DNA of 37,166 nucleotides from Candidatus Yonathbacteria bacterium (GCA_013334825.1 JAAXWR010000003.1:1-37166), one strand, 5' to 3'; positions 7,066 to 15,410 are shown, counted from the first letter of the stretch. A program made the numbers and translations. The notes: generated by a model from the sequence alone, not told the origin.

Positions 7066-8469
7066 CTATGAAGTATTTCCATATGTCCACGCACGCTCAT
7101 GTTCTCTCCCATCACGAACTGCTGTTTTTTCCTCCTCTTCTGTAAGAATACCTGACACGTGATCATACACGCGCCCGATAGCTCTCTTCTTTTCCTCTGG
7201 GTCTATATGTTGTTTATATATCCCAGGCATATTCACAAACATATCGGGTGTCCATACGGGCGTTACCTTAAACGTTCGCTTTTCCCCATCGATATCATAT
7301 ACTTGACGAACTGTATTGTCTTTTCTATCTAATACGAATATTGGCGTGTTTCTCTTTTGTATATTCGCAATTCTTTCCCACCACCCACCATATCTTGTGC
7401 CGTTTCCATCAAGAAGAGTGTTCTCCACGTTCTCTTTTAATACATCTTTATTCCCTTCCCCTTCCAACCAATTGAAAAACACACCCGCAATCTCAGGAGA
7501 CTGCACAACAACCTCGTTATATCCAGTATCTGTGTCATATGTATTCACCTTGGAGATAGCCTTATTCACGCTCTCGAGCGTCTGCATTTCCTCAGGCATG
7601 CTACGTTCGTTCCTATTTTTCGCGACAGACCAAGCGTCTTCATGATATCCACCCTGTGCCCGTCCACCGGATAACAATATCCCAAATCCTGATTCTTGTC
7701 CTTCAGTCTTATTATAATGACTGAAGAGACTTTCCTGAGTTCCAGGATGGATAGTTGATGTGGAAATTGGCGGCTTAATACTAAGATCAATATCCAAATA
7801 ATCTTCTACAGTAAGCCCTCTTGTATTGACACTCTCATTATCCTCGAATGGAGTGTTCTCCCCCGTTATAAATTCGTGCATAACATAGACATTGTGTTTT
7901 TTTATCAGATAGTCGATGTCGCGTTGTCTCTCTTCTTCCATCATCTCATGTGCTTCTTGTTCTTTCTGTTGTGCCAATCCATCAACATAGACCTCATATG
8001 CGTCTTCCAATGAAAGTAATTCATCGAACTTTTTCAAAATTTTTTCTTTTTCTTGTATCCCTTCTGTATAGGATTCTTCAGCATGTGTATCTCTCGCGAG
8101 TTCTTGCTGTATTTCACGAATACGTTTCCACTCCAATATCCGCGAAAGAATAGAAGCACGTTTTGATTCCACTTCACTTCGCAAAGACTCCATCTCACCA
8201 CGGAGACGCTCCAGATTACGTTCATATGATTCTTTTTCCGCGAGGACAGACTCTTTTCCTGAATACAATCGTTCTTTCTCTTCCGCGTACATTGTTCGCA
8301 CTGTTTCAATATCTCCTCCTTCAGCAAGTGTTGTTTGCACAACAGCTTTTCTCTCTGCAAGTGGATCTGGTTCTGGAGAGACAATTTGGCTATCTTCATT
8401 CAAGGCAACCCCTTGTGGGAAATCACCATCAGTAGAGTGTGTTTGTGTTTGTTGGTCTTCCAAAGTCAT
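7066..8469 (-). CDS. Large coiled-coil hypothetical protein
   Basis: I do not recognise a family. The 467-aa product has an acidic N-terminus and a long predicted coiled coil from about residue 60 to 190 (heptad-like EKESYERNLERLRGEMESLRSE..., then IQEKEKILKKFDELL). The C-terminal half is globular with many aromatic residues (YGGWWERIANIQKRNTPIFVLDRKDN, KVTPVWTPDMFVNMPG). No signal peptide or membrane helix is seen, so it is probably cytoplasmic. I prefer the second in-frame ATG at 8467-8469 because TACACT lies 6 nt upstream; the first ATG at 8475 overlaps that hexamer region. Confidence 0.72.
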   Translation of the reverse strand: MTLEDQQTQTHSTDGDFPQGVALNEDSQIVSPEPDPLAERKAVVQTTLAEGGDIETVRTMYAEEKERLYSGKESVLAEKESYERNLERLRGEMESLRSEVESKRASILSRILEWKRIREIQQELARDTHAEESYTEGIQEKEKILKKFDELLSLEDAYEVYVDGLAQQKEQEAHEMMEEERQRDIDYLIKKHNVYVMHEFITGENTPFEDNESVNTRGLTVEDYLDIDLSIKPPISTSTIHPGTQESLFSHYNKTEGQESGFGILLSGGRAQGGYHEDAWSVAKNRNERSMPEEMQTLESVNKAISKVNTYDTDTGYNEVVVQSPEIAGVFFNWLEGEGNKDVLKENVENTLLDGNGTRYGGWWERIANIQKRNTPIFVLDRKDNTVRQVYDIDGEKRTFKVTPVWTPDMFVNMPGIYKQHIDPEEKKRAIGRVYDHVSGILTEEEEKTAVRDGREHERAWTYGNTS

Positions 8470-8475
8470 ACGCAT

Positions 8476-8481
8476 AGTGTA
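8476..8481 (-). promoter_or_regulatory. -10 hexamer of the coiled-coil gene
   Basis: TACACT ends 6 nt before the preferred ATG at 8469. Confidence 0.5.
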
Positions 8482-8549
8482 CCAAAGGAGATGTTACACC
8501 ACAACGCGAACATCATGCATTGACACATTGTTCGTATTGGCAACAGCCC

Positions 8550-8645
8550 TCACTCCCCGCAAGGATCAAGAACAATGACTGCCGCATGTCCACTGGTAAA
8601 AAAGTTGTCCCCCGCGAAGTTTTCACCTGTTGTTGGAGCAACAAA
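8550..8645 (-). pseudogene. Relic of a PAP2-LssY gene 3' end
   Basis: These 96 bp match the 3' end of the PAP2-LssY gene (9658-9753) at about 92% by eye, including the same stop codon. On the minus strand it still reads PTTGENFAGDNFFTSGHAA then VIVLDPCGE, with mostly synonymous differences from the intact gene. There is no upstream remainder of the gene. It is best read as the tail of a former tandem paralogue, leaving a direct repeat on either side of the YdcF-type gene. The following 140 bp to 8786 contain nothing recognisable. Confidence 0.85.
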
Positions 8646-8786
8646 AATAATACGCGATAGTTCTCTTTACATAGTAGATATTTTGTTTAAAGTAAAGAAC
8701 CTTCATACAGAACATCAAGATGCGGAAAATAAATGCATGCTTATAGACATAAAAAATTATTTATTTTCCACAAAATACATACGCCC

Positions 8787-9638
8787 CTAACTCGTATTTA
8801 ACAATTCACTTATACGAAGACTAAAAAATTCTTTAAGAATAACACGCCTACCGACATCATTTTTGTACCACTCATTCTTTGAATACTCGGGAGAAACGAC
8901 ATCGGTATTCACTCGCCTAAATATCATAGTGTCGTCTGTCATTTTACAAAAATGTCCATATCCTCTCCGTTGAGAAAATGGTGAGTTAACCAACAGCATA
9001 CGCTGATATGGAATATTCTTTTGCTCCAAAAGATTAAGTGATCGTTTAACATTATCAGGGATAGTAATTGAATCTGTCTCCAATAAAAGAGCGTGTTGCG
9101 GTACACCTTTCTCCACTGCATATACTGCGAGTCTTTCTGCTTCTGAGATTAATTCATCGCTCATATTATAAAAAGGACCTCGACCACTTATCATAATACG
9201 CGGAGCATATCCTTCATGAAACAAGCGAATTGCCGTATCAATACGAACAATTCCCCTCGAACCAAATACAAATATAATATCTGACGATTCTGGCACATCC
9301 TCTTCGGAAAGATACTTATAAAGACGATTAAGCAATTGGCTCTTTTTCTTGTCACCATACGAATTCGCTATGTGTTCCGACAAGTTTTCAAACATACGAG
9401 ATACGACGTTGAAATATGTAGGGTCTTTACACGCATCGAACGTAAGTGATGTATCTGTAAAAAAATCAGATGGAATACTAGCATCATCAAGCAAATCAAC
9501 AATGGTTGAAAAATCAGCGTAATGCACTGACTCTTTTCCTTTGGGGAGTGAGCGTTGTGCTTCATGTGCTAATAACGCCACTAACTCTTCGTGCGTTGGA
9601 AATTCCCACGGATTGTTTCTGAGACGCTCAACCTTCAT
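8787..9638 (-). CDS. DUF218 / YdcF-SanA-type protein
   Basis: The 283-aa product carries a DUF218 fold: IIFVFGSRGIVRIDTAIRLF, ISGRGPF near residue 160, EAERLAVYAVEKGVP, LLLETDSITIPDNVKRSLNLL, then MLLVNSPFSQRRGYGHF. Family members (YdcF, SanA, ElyC) are envelope-linked and act in undecaprenyl-phosphate or vancomycin-related pathways; YdcF binds S-adenosylmethionine. No membrane anchor is seen here. The frame is open 38 codons upstream, but the ATG at 9636-9638 has TATACT 6 nt before it and no other signal, so a leaderless start is chosen. It lies between a duplicated PAP2-gene tail and the PAP2 gene itself. Confidence 0.85.
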   Translation of the reverse strand: MKVERLRNNPWEFPTHEELVALLAHEAQRSLPKGKESVHYADFSTIVDLLDDASIPSDFFTDTSLTFDACKDPTYFNVVSRMFENLSEHIANSYGDKKKSQLLNRLYKYLSEEDVPESSDIIFVFGSRGIVRIDTAIRLFHEGYAPRIMISGRGPFYNMSDELISEAERLAVYAVEKGVPQHALLLETDSITIPDNVKRSLNLLEQKNIPYQRMLLVNSPFSQRRGYGHFCKMTDDTMIFRRVNTDVVSPEYSKNEWYKNDVGRRVILKEFFSLRISELLNTS

Positions 9639-9644
9639 ATATAT

Positions 9645-9650
9645 AGTATA
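9645..9650 (-). promoter_or_regulatory. -10 hexamer of the DUF218 gene
   Basis: TATACT ends 6 nt before the ATG at 9638, inside the 19-bp gap to the upstream PAP2 gene. Confidence 0.65.
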
Positions 9651-9657
9651 CACCTTC

Positions 9658-11163
9658 TCACTCCCCGCAAGGATCAAGAACAATGATTGCCGCGTGTCCA
9701 CTGGTAAAGAAATTGTCTCCCGCGAAGTTTTCACCTGTTGTCGGGGCAACAAATGGCACCACGGATGTATATGTCACAACACTCGCGCGAACAAGATCAT
9801 TTACAAACACATCACGTTCCGTATCAATATCCGGAGAAATCTCATGGGTCAGCACTCCCCATTTGATATCAACATCCAAACTCACTGTCCCTACATACAG
9901 TCCCCCGAGTGGGGTGTCATATGCGGTACGCCAAAAACGCGCGTGATGACGCGAACGCGCGGACTGCTCCTCTGTTTCTTTTTGAAATCCATACGTATGT
10001 GGCATAGCATTAAAAAACGATGGTGTCATCGGCGCAGTTGGATATGCTTCATCAAGTGCTGCACGTTTAGCAAACGTTGTCATACTCTTCCAGTCAACAT
10101 CATCACCAAGCACCCACCCCGCACGTCTTACTTGTTCTGTAAAGCATGCCCGTGGAGCGATAACAATCAAATTAATCGGCTCTTGAGATGCCCCCATAAT
10201 ATCTTCCGTAAATTGTGGGAGCACCATGTCACTAAAAAGTACGGGAACATCAACAAGAGAAATCGGCTGCGTCTCATTCATGGTATATGATGAAAACACT
10301 GGCGCGGGAGAAAGTCCGTACATAGCAGAAGCCCCCATCGCCGCCACACCCATCACTATCGCCGTGGCGGAATATCGCGTAACGCTCGCGCGAATCATAT
10401 CACGATAATCAATCACCCATTCTGTCAGTCCGATGCCAATGATAAGAGCAGCAAACCCAAGGAGATTACCCGCGAGTACATCAGAAAGATAATGAACACC
10501 CAGATACAATCGACTAAAATCAACACCGAGGACAAGTACAACAAAGACAACCGTCGACCATCGTTTTACGCGCAGAGATGCAGTGCTTTTCCATACAAGG
10601 TACAGCATATATCCATACAATGGGACAACTGTTGACGCATGACCGCTCGGAAATGAAAATGATGTTTCTACAATAGCGCGCATTGCTTCATCAGGACGAA
10701 GACGCTGAAAAAAGAGTTTCCCCAACGATGCTCCCATCTGTCCAATAGCGACAGAGAGCCAGAGCCCTGGGATATAAACGCGATGGTGATATTGCCATAA
10801 AACAATACTCGCACCAAGCATGACCGCAACAATAACAATTCCTTCAGAAAAATAGGTAAGAAAATGAAAAAACGCGAGAAGACCGTCGCTTCGAAATGCA
10901 TACAATAAATTTGCCAAACGTGTATCAAGGAACACGAGTGCTTCATTCGTCACATACCCTTCAACAATACTGGCAAGAAACGCGAGGACGACACAGAGTA
11001 AGAGCGTAAGTAGTGTAAGTGGCAACCCTTCAAACATGTCCGCATCAACCCGTCGTTTTATAAACGCGAAAGATCGCGGATATCGCGACAAAAAACGTTT
11101 TACGAAAGATATATTCAGAGCATTCTTAAAAAATAGTTCAACGTGTGAGAGAAATGTATTCAT
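9658..11163 (-). CDS. PAP2-family phosphatase with LssY C-terminal domain
   Basis: The first half is an integral-membrane type 2 phosphatidic-acid phosphatase domain: about six hydrophobic segments and the three catalytic motifs KLFFQRLRP, SFPSGHAS and SRLYLGVHYLSDV (Arg, His and His-Asp). It probably dephosphorylates a lipid such as undecaprenyl diphosphate or a phosphatidate. A seventh hydrophobic segment (TAIVMGVAAMGASAMYGL) leads into a C-terminal extracytoplasmic LssY-type domain ending GENFAGDNFFTSGHAAIIVLDPCGE. I use the ATG at 11161-11163 (MNTFLSHVELFF); the frame is open to 11211. LssY-type domains are common in CPR and other bacteria with unknown role. The gene's 3' end is duplicated at 8550-8645. 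Confidence 0.9.
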   Translation of the reverse strand: MNTFLSHVELFFKNALNISFVKRFLSRYPRSFAFIKRRVDADMFEGLPLTLLTLLLCVVLAFLASIVEGYVTNEALVFLDTRLANLLYAFRSDGLLAFFHFLTYFSEGIVIVAVMLGASIVLWQYHHRVYIPGLWLSVAIGQMGASLGKLFFQRLRPDEAMRAIVETSFSFPSGHASTVVPLYGYMLYLVWKSTASLRVKRWSTVVFVVLVLGVDFSRLYLGVHYLSDVLAGNLLGFAALIIGIGLTEWVIDYRDMIRASVTRYSATAIVMGVAAMGASAMYGLSPAPVFSSYTMNETQPISLVDVPVLFSDMVLPQFTEDIMGASQEPINLIVIAPRACFTEQVRRAGWVLGDDVDWKSMTTFAKRAALDEAYPTAPMTPSFFNAMPHTYGFQKETEEQSARSRHHARFWRTAYDTPLGGLYVGTVSLDVDIKWGVLTHEISPDIDTERDVFVNDLVRASVVTYTSVVPFVAPTTGENFAGDNFFTSGHAAIIVLDPCGE

Positions 11164-11246
11164 GTATATACGAGATATATCATAGCATAAATAAAAAACC
11201 TTCATCCACAAAAAATTCGTTTGAAAATATGATCGCGCAATTAAAC

Positions 11247-12029
11247 TTACTCGAACACATCTTTTTTTCCCACGTCCTGATATGTTTTATATGAATGAAA
11301 TATTACATCAAGGAGAAAATTTTCTTTAAAATAAAGTACTAAATCTTCATGCGTGTTGATACCTAACGTATTTTGACCCAAAAATAAATCGAAATACTTT
11401 TTTGCAAATTCATCAACTCGTGAAGTGTCAAAAATTGCAAAATCTTGAGGGGCAATCACTTCGACATACCCTATTTTTGAGAAAATCCTCATTGTGTGTT
11501 GTCCTGACATAAATTTTCTCTCCCAATACACCAAATCACCACGTGACGGCATAAGTCCTTCCAAAAACACTTCGGGAAGATTCTCTTTTATTAAAATATT
11601 TTTCAAAATATCAGTTGGATGATAATGCCCATACTCTATTTCTGTTATCCCATGACATGTTTCTTTATTTCCTATATGAATAGAGATACTATCTTTATTA
11701 AATATCTCAAGAGTAATTTCAAATGTTGGACTTTTTTTTGAAAAACCTTCAAAAATAGCAATTAACTCTCTGTCAGAAAATCCATCGATCTTCCCAAAAA
11801 AAATCTCTACGTCTTCATTGTTCATGTTAGGGACGGGAGGGAGAAAATCAAGAACATCTTTTACAGACGCAACATATATTGGTGACTCTATACTATTTTG
11901 TGGGAGTTTTCTTTCCCAATTCTCAAGCATACGTATTTCTTCTTCCGTATAAACAATACCCAAAGTAGCTCGTATGCGATCCACTTTTTCATCTATTGAT
12001 TCACATTTCTGAATTGGTCCTTCATTCAT
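11247..12029 (-). CDS. Hypothetical protein, 260 aa
   Basis: I do not recognise this protein. It is acidic, soluble and low in GC compared with its neighbours. Segments of note are FGKIDGFSDRELIAIFEGF, GNKETCHGITEIEYGHYHPTD (a His-rich stretch in the middle) and VYWERKFMSGQHTMRIFSKIGYVEVIAPQD. There is no signal peptide or membrane helix. TATAGT lies 6 nt before the ATG, consistent with a leaderless start. Low GC and lack of relatives suggest recent acquisition, but this is inference. Confidence 0.65.
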   Translation of the reverse strand: MNEGPIQKCESIDEKVDRIRATLGIVYTEEEIRMLENWERKLPQNSIESPIYVASVKDVLDFLPPVPNMNNEDVEIFFGKIDGFSDRELIAIFEGFSKKSPTFEITLEIFNKDSISIHIGNKETCHGITEIEYGHYHPTDILKNILIKENLPEVFLEGLMPSRGDLVYWERKFMSGQHTMRIFSKIGYVEVIAPQDFAIFDTSRVDEFAKKYFDLFLGQNTLGINTHEDLVLYFKENFLLDVIFHSYKTYQDVGKKDVFE

Positions 12030-12035
12030 ATATAA

Positions 12036-12041
12036 ACTATA
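12036..12041 (-). promoter_or_regulatory. -10 hexamer of the 260-aa orphan
   Basis: TATAGT ends 6 nt before the ATG at 12029. It overlaps the last codons of the upstream VanY-type gene, so this gene has its own promoter inside an apparent operon. Confidence 0.6.
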
Positions 12042-12783
12042 TCAAACCACCTTCATACCGCCAATGCCACGGCTCGGGGATGATACCATACGGATTTCCT
12101 TCTGGATACGAGAGATGCAGATGAAAATCATTTGCATGTTCAAGAAGCCATGCATATTCAATCGTGTTTCCAAAGGGAACTGGTCGATCATCATTATCAA
12201 ACATTGTTTCTCTTACACGAAAATCCATACCTTGCTTGTTCGGATATCCATGTTCGCTATATCCAGGAATCGCGATGCGCTCAAGTGCCTCCTCAATACG
12301 ATAGGTATGTTCCGCGAGATACCGCAAAAAGACAATCGCTTGATACGCGGGCGAGCGATATCCTGACTCAACAAGCACGCGCCTGCCGATACCTGCGTCC
12401 ATCGCATCATTCATGCGGAGATACGCTTGATGTGCGTGTGCGGGAAGATATTGTGTTTGCAAAAGTTTTTTTATTCCGCATATACAATACTCTTGTCCCA
12501 CAAGTGCAACCAAATCATCCGGCACCGGAGCAATACCGAAACATTGCCCTCTAAATCCATATACTGTCGGATCTGTAGCAATAATACGTTCAATAATTTT
12601 TTTCTCCTCATCTGAGAGAAGTGCGTACAGTGTATCAAACGACATCACGCGCGCGTCGTCACCAGAAACACCCTCCCCTACTTTTGTGAGAAGTGACATT
12701 GCAACGTCTTTATCGTGCGGAGAAAAAGATACCATATCTGTGTACATACCATTTAAAAGATACTGACGTTCTTTCATCCCCAT
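12037..12783 (-). CDS. VanY-type D-alanyl-D-alanine carboxypeptidase (M15B)
   Basis: A zinc peptidase expected to trim D-Ala from peptidoglycan stem peptides. The M15 core is in the C-terminal half: VLVESGYRSPAYQ, then S-E-H-G-Y-P-N-K-Q-G-M-D-F (the SxHxxGxAxD zinc motif with His and Asp ligands), and P-E-P-W-H-W-R-Y (general base and third ligand). The N-terminal about 100 residues are unlike the usual family and hold a small Cys-containing region (EYCICGIKK). No signal peptide is visible, which is odd for an enzyme of the wall; a missed upstream start is unlikely because the AbiEii gene lies 26 bp away. Confidence 0.85.
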   Translation of the reverse strand: MGMKERQYLLNGMYTDMVSFSPHDKDVAMSLLTKVGEGVSGDDARVMSFDTLYALLSDEEKKIIERIIATDPTVYGFRGQCFGIAPVPDDLVALVGQEYCICGIKKLLQTQYLPAHAHQAYLRMNDAMDAGIGRRVLVESGYRSPAYQAIVFLRYLAEHTYRIEEALERIAIPGYSEHGYPNKQGMDFRVRETMFDNDDRPVPFGNTIEYAWLLEHANDFHLHLSYPEGNPYGIIPEPWHWRYEGGLI

Positions 12784-12809
12784 GCGCTTTTTGAGAGTTT
12801 TATTTCAAC

Positions 12810-13514
12810 TTATTTTTCAGACTCTAGTCTTAATTTGAGCTGTAAAATCGTTTCAAGTTTTAAACTTGATCGCACCCAGTCTTTTTGTTTTTCAGTCAAA
12901 AGCTCTCCGATACCATCAAGAATATTATGATTGCTCATCTCTTCTAATTCAGAGATGCATGTTTCAAGAAACGCTTTATATGTCATTTCTGTTCGTTTTT
13001 CTACGATTTCTTTATGTACCTCCCAGTTATTTTTTGAGAAAAACCACACATCAAAAATATCTCGATTTGTCTGCCCCAATCGCTCATGCATAGCAACCAA
13101 CTTATGAGCAAACATATCTGGTTGAACCATCACAAGCATAGAAACACCATTAAAAGATTTCACCTCGTATCTTGAGCCAAATGGCCTTAAATTAATCTCT
13201 ACTTTTATATTTTGCGCATGCTCTTCTTTGTTGTCATACGAGAGTAAAAAAAATAGATTAAATCTCTTTTTATGAGCATCTTTAATAGTCCCATATTTTT
13301 TTATAATTTTCTCAACATTATCAAAAACATGATTCTCTTGTGTTTCATCAAGAAGGTCAAAATCCAGGTCTATAGAAAAACGTTCAAGACCATACAAAAG
13401 ATAGGCTGCGGTCCCTCCTTTAAAACCCAAATACGGACTGATTGTCGTGTCAGTATAGATATCAATAAGTATCTGAACAAGTATATTTTTATGTATTGCT
13501 GAACGTAGTGTCAT
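12810..13514 (-). CDS. AbiEii/AbiGii-type nucleotidyltransferase toxin
   Basis: The toxin partner of a type IV toxin-antitoxin (AbiE) pair. AbiEii proteins are DUF1814 nucleotidyltransferases that block growth, in some members by modifying tRNA. Motif I is clear at residues 32-53: F-K-G-G-T-A-A-Y-L-L-Y-G, then R-F-S-I-D-L-D-F-D, giving the GG...S-x-D-x-D signature. A later KVEINLRP supplies the third acidic strand, and VQPDMFAHKLVAMHER matches the family helix with conserved Lys. At 234 aa it is slightly shorter than the classic Streptococcus AbiEii. The start is 3 nt after the antitoxin stop, so the genes are co-transcribed. Confidence 0.9.
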   Translation of the reverse strand: MTLRSAIHKNILVQILIDIYTDTTISPYLGFKGGTAAYLLYGLERFSIDLDFDLLDETQENHVFDNVEKIIKKYGTIKDAHKKRFNLFFLLSYDNKEEHAQNIKVEINLRPFGSRYEVKSFNGVSMLVMVQPDMFAHKLVAMHERLGQTNRDIFDVWFFSKNNWEVHKEIVEKRTEMTYKAFLETCISELEEMSNHNILDGIGELLTEKQKDWVRSSLKLETILQLKLRLESEK

Positions 13515-13517
13515 AAT

Positions 13518-14114
13518 TTATTTATTTGCTTTGTAGCGCTCATGATATTCTTTTACCCTTTTAATCATTTTCTTATCATTGTACATTGGTAATAACATAA
13601 ACACTTTATCCCAATCAAGAGGTGAGAGATTGTCAAAATAATAATTTTTACTTCGATAGACTGTATCAAGAAAAGCTCTCTCTTTTGAAGCAATTGCGTA
13701 TTCTCCTCTTTGATCGATACCAGCGGGATTGTGTAACACAATATCCTTAATTTTTTTAAAAGAATAAACTTGTCCATCAACAATAATTTCTCTTTTGACA
13801 TACGATGCAACAAAAATCTGGCTGTAATACTGAAATGTCATACCAAATGAACCGAGGACACTTTCAAAACTTATATATGAAGGTCTCAATATCTTTGTGG
13901 CAAATTCATATGTATCGTAATTTTTATCTTTTGCATAAATACCTCGACGCACACGAATAAGCTTGCCTGTCTTCACATAGTAATTCAACCTCTCTTGCGC
14001 GGCAGTAGTGTTTGAATCGCGCCAAAGTAAAGCAATGTCCTTTGTTGAAAAAACAGTGCTTTTCGATCTAAGCAATATGTCTAAATAATCTCCTTTTTTT
14101 ACTTTTTTATCCAT
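13518..14114 (-). CDS. AbiEi-type antitoxin / transcriptional regulator
   Basis: The 198-aa antitoxin of the AbiE pair. It starts with a winged helix (DYLDILLRSKSTVFSTKDIALLWRD...LNYYVKTGKLIRVRRGIYA, about residues 9-61), typical of AbiEi proteins that repress their own promoter by binding inverted repeats. The rest is the AbiEi C-terminal domain (YDTYEFATKILRPSYISFESVLG, IASKERAFLDTVY). I use the ATG at 14112-14114; the frame is open 89 codons upstream, but those would run through a perfect inverted repeat and a noncoding element. The proposed operator directly abuts this ATG. Confidence 0.88.
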   Translation of the reverse strand: MDKKVKKGDYLDILLRSKSTVFSTKDIALLWRDSNTTAAQERLNYYVKTGKLIRVRRGIYAKDKNYDTYEFATKILRPSYISFESVLGSFGMTFQYYSQIFVASYVKREIIVDGQVYSFKKIKDIVLHNPAGIDQRGEYAIASKERAFLDTVYRSKNYYFDNLSPLDWDKVFMLLPMYNDKKMIKRVKEYHERYKANK

Positions 14115-14157
14115 ATTTGTACTGGAACCCAGGTTTAACCTGACCTCCAGTACAAAT
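14115..14157 (-). promoter_or_regulatory. Nested palindrome, likely AbiEi operator
   Basis: ATTTGTACTGGA (14115-14126) and TCCAGTACAAAT (14146-14157) are perfect 12-bp inverted repeats. Between them AGGTT-T-AACCT forms a smaller palindrome. The whole lies directly against the antitoxin ATG, with TATATT just upstream (14156-14161 on the minus strand) as a candidate -10. AbiEi proteins are known to repress through inverted repeats in this position. It would also fold as an RNA hairpin covering the start. Confidence 0.75.
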
Positions 14158-14329
14158 ATAGCATATATGTTTACTCGTGCGCAATATGCATGACTAAAAC
14201 CCCTTATTCGCCATGAGTTACCCACCGTTCGGGATGTAATTCGCCGAATTCTGCCCTGCGTGCGCTCTTTAGACCACATCCGAGGGTTTGTCACCCTTCG
14301 GCATTTCACTGCCCCATTCAGCCGATTTC

Positions 14330-14586
14330 GGAGTAAAGAAAGTTTTGGGGTGCTTTTAGAACGAGTTTTTGTCTTTTCCACGAAGCAGTTCGGAAATCAT
14401 TTTGTATCGTCTGTCGCGGTGCAATCCATGGAACACCGCAACTTTTTGTTTGAGCAAAGAAGATGATACATCGATTGAATGAGCAGATACGGTTGTTTTT
14501 TATACATCGTCATAACTTTTTGATGTTTTAGCTCTTAACCACAACATTATACATCGATTTGAGCACCCCAAAACTTTCTTTACTCC
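14330..14586. mobile_element. MITE-like element with 25-bp perfect terminal inverted repeats
   Basis: The 25 bp at 14330-14354 are exactly inverted at 14562-14586. The 257-bp interval has no ORF of note but contains three TACATCG motifs. No obvious target duplication is seen. The right arm directly abuts the terminator of the 214-aa orphan. The rest of the gap back to 14158 shows no gene. Without a transposase it is best called a miniature inverted-repeat element or a large DNA hairpin. Confidence 0.6.
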
Positions 14587-14592
14587 AAAAAT

Positions 14593-14627
14593 AAAAAAGT
14601 CCCTTCAATTCCGAAGAATCAAAGGGA
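14593..14627 (-). terminator. Intrinsic terminator of the 214-aa orphan
   Basis: A 12-bp stem (14600-14611 with 14616-14627, with G-T wobbles) has a TTCG tetraloop on the minus strand and is followed by CTTTTTTATTTTT. Confidence 0.85.
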
Positions 14628-14658
14628 TTAAGAAAATAAGCGTCATTAGAACAAGGTA

Positions 14659-15303
14659 CTAAGCGGTCAGTTGCGGAACCACCAGACGATGGGAGTTCAC
14701 GGCAGAACAAACGAGGACGTCCTCGAACTGGCGCACGTAGACGCGCAAGCCATCAGAGTGCACGAGCACGTAAGCAACGAAGAATTGATCTTCAACCTTA
14801 AATAGGAAGAAAGTCGGATATCCATCGGTGCGTAACCAGTTGAAATGCTTTTTGCAAAAGTTCTTTATCTGGGCTTGTGTCAGACACAGCTTATCCAGAT
14901 CGGTCCCAAGGGAACCGAACATTTGTGCAAAGGTAGCGTCCTTTACCAGTTCGTGTACATCCACCACCTGTTCTTTAGTGGCGATGCCGGCTTTGTTGGT
15001 GCCCCAGTTTTTGAAGTCGCCATCAATGCCCGGAAAAACTTCCTTAGCGGTTGCCAATGTTTCTGACCCGTCACACACATCAATGACGATGGTCTCGCCT
15101 TTTGAAATGAGGCGGAGAATCGCATTGTCGGCTTTGGAAGCCTGTGTGTGGTGAAACTTGCCTTCGATGATGTCCTGAAGCGCAAGCGTTACCAGTTCGG
15201 GATCAATAGGACTACCGCCTTTCAGACGGATTTGGCGTTGGATTTCGAGCATCTGTCCTGTGATGCCGAAGTGTTGATTGCCTGTGACATCGTACTTTGC
15301 CAT
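14659..15303 (-). CDS. Conserved hypothetical protein, 214 aa
   Basis: I do not recognise a named family. The product is soluble and globular. It begins MAKYDVTGNQHFGITGQML and has a stretch KGETIVIDVCDGSETLATAKEVFPGIDGDFKNWGTNK, then a C-terminal beta-rich part (FFLFKVEDQFFVAYVLVHSDGLRVYVRQF). Similar-looking proteins of unknown function are common in CPR genomes. Its base composition is more GC-rich than the flanking AT-rich orphans. It is a stand-alone transcription unit: a near-consensus promoter, a leader of about 70-75 nt, and a strong terminator. Confidence 0.75.
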   Translation of the reverse strand: MAKYDVTGNQHFGITGQMLEIQRQIRLKGGSPIDPELVTLALQDIIEGKFHHTQASKADNAILRLISKGETIVIDVCDGSETLATAKEVFPGIDGDFKNWGTNKAGIATKEQVVDVHELVKDATFAQMFGSLGTDLDKLCLTQAQIKNFCKKHFNWLRTDGYPTFFLFKVEDQFFVAYVLVHSDGLRVYVRQFEDVLVCSAVNSHRLVVPQLTA

Positions 15304-15381
15304 GACAATATGTTTTTTGTTTTGAAAGAGCCTCTACTCGTTATACCGAAGAAAGCGAGAGGTTTACTGTATTCTCGTAGA

Positions 15382-15410
15382 ATTATAGCAATAATAGACT
15401 AAAAAGTCAA
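15382..15410 (-). promoter_or_regulatory. Near-consensus sigma-70 promoter
   Basis: TTGACT (15405-15410) and TATAAT (15382-15387) with a 17-bp spacer, the best sigma-70-type promoter seen in the window. The expected transcript start near 15375 gives a leader of about 70-75 nt that contains an imperfect CCTCT/AGAGG hairpin (15332-15365) before the orphan ATG. Confidence 0.85.

Noticed and set aside
9541-10290. 249-aa plus-strand ORF
   Set aside because: Antisense to the PAP2-LssY and DUF218 genes; composition is not protein-like.
14115-14381. 89-codon N-terminal extension of the AbiEi antitoxin
   Set aside because: It would translate through a perfect operator-like palindrome and part of the inverted-repeat element; homologues begin at the winged helix.
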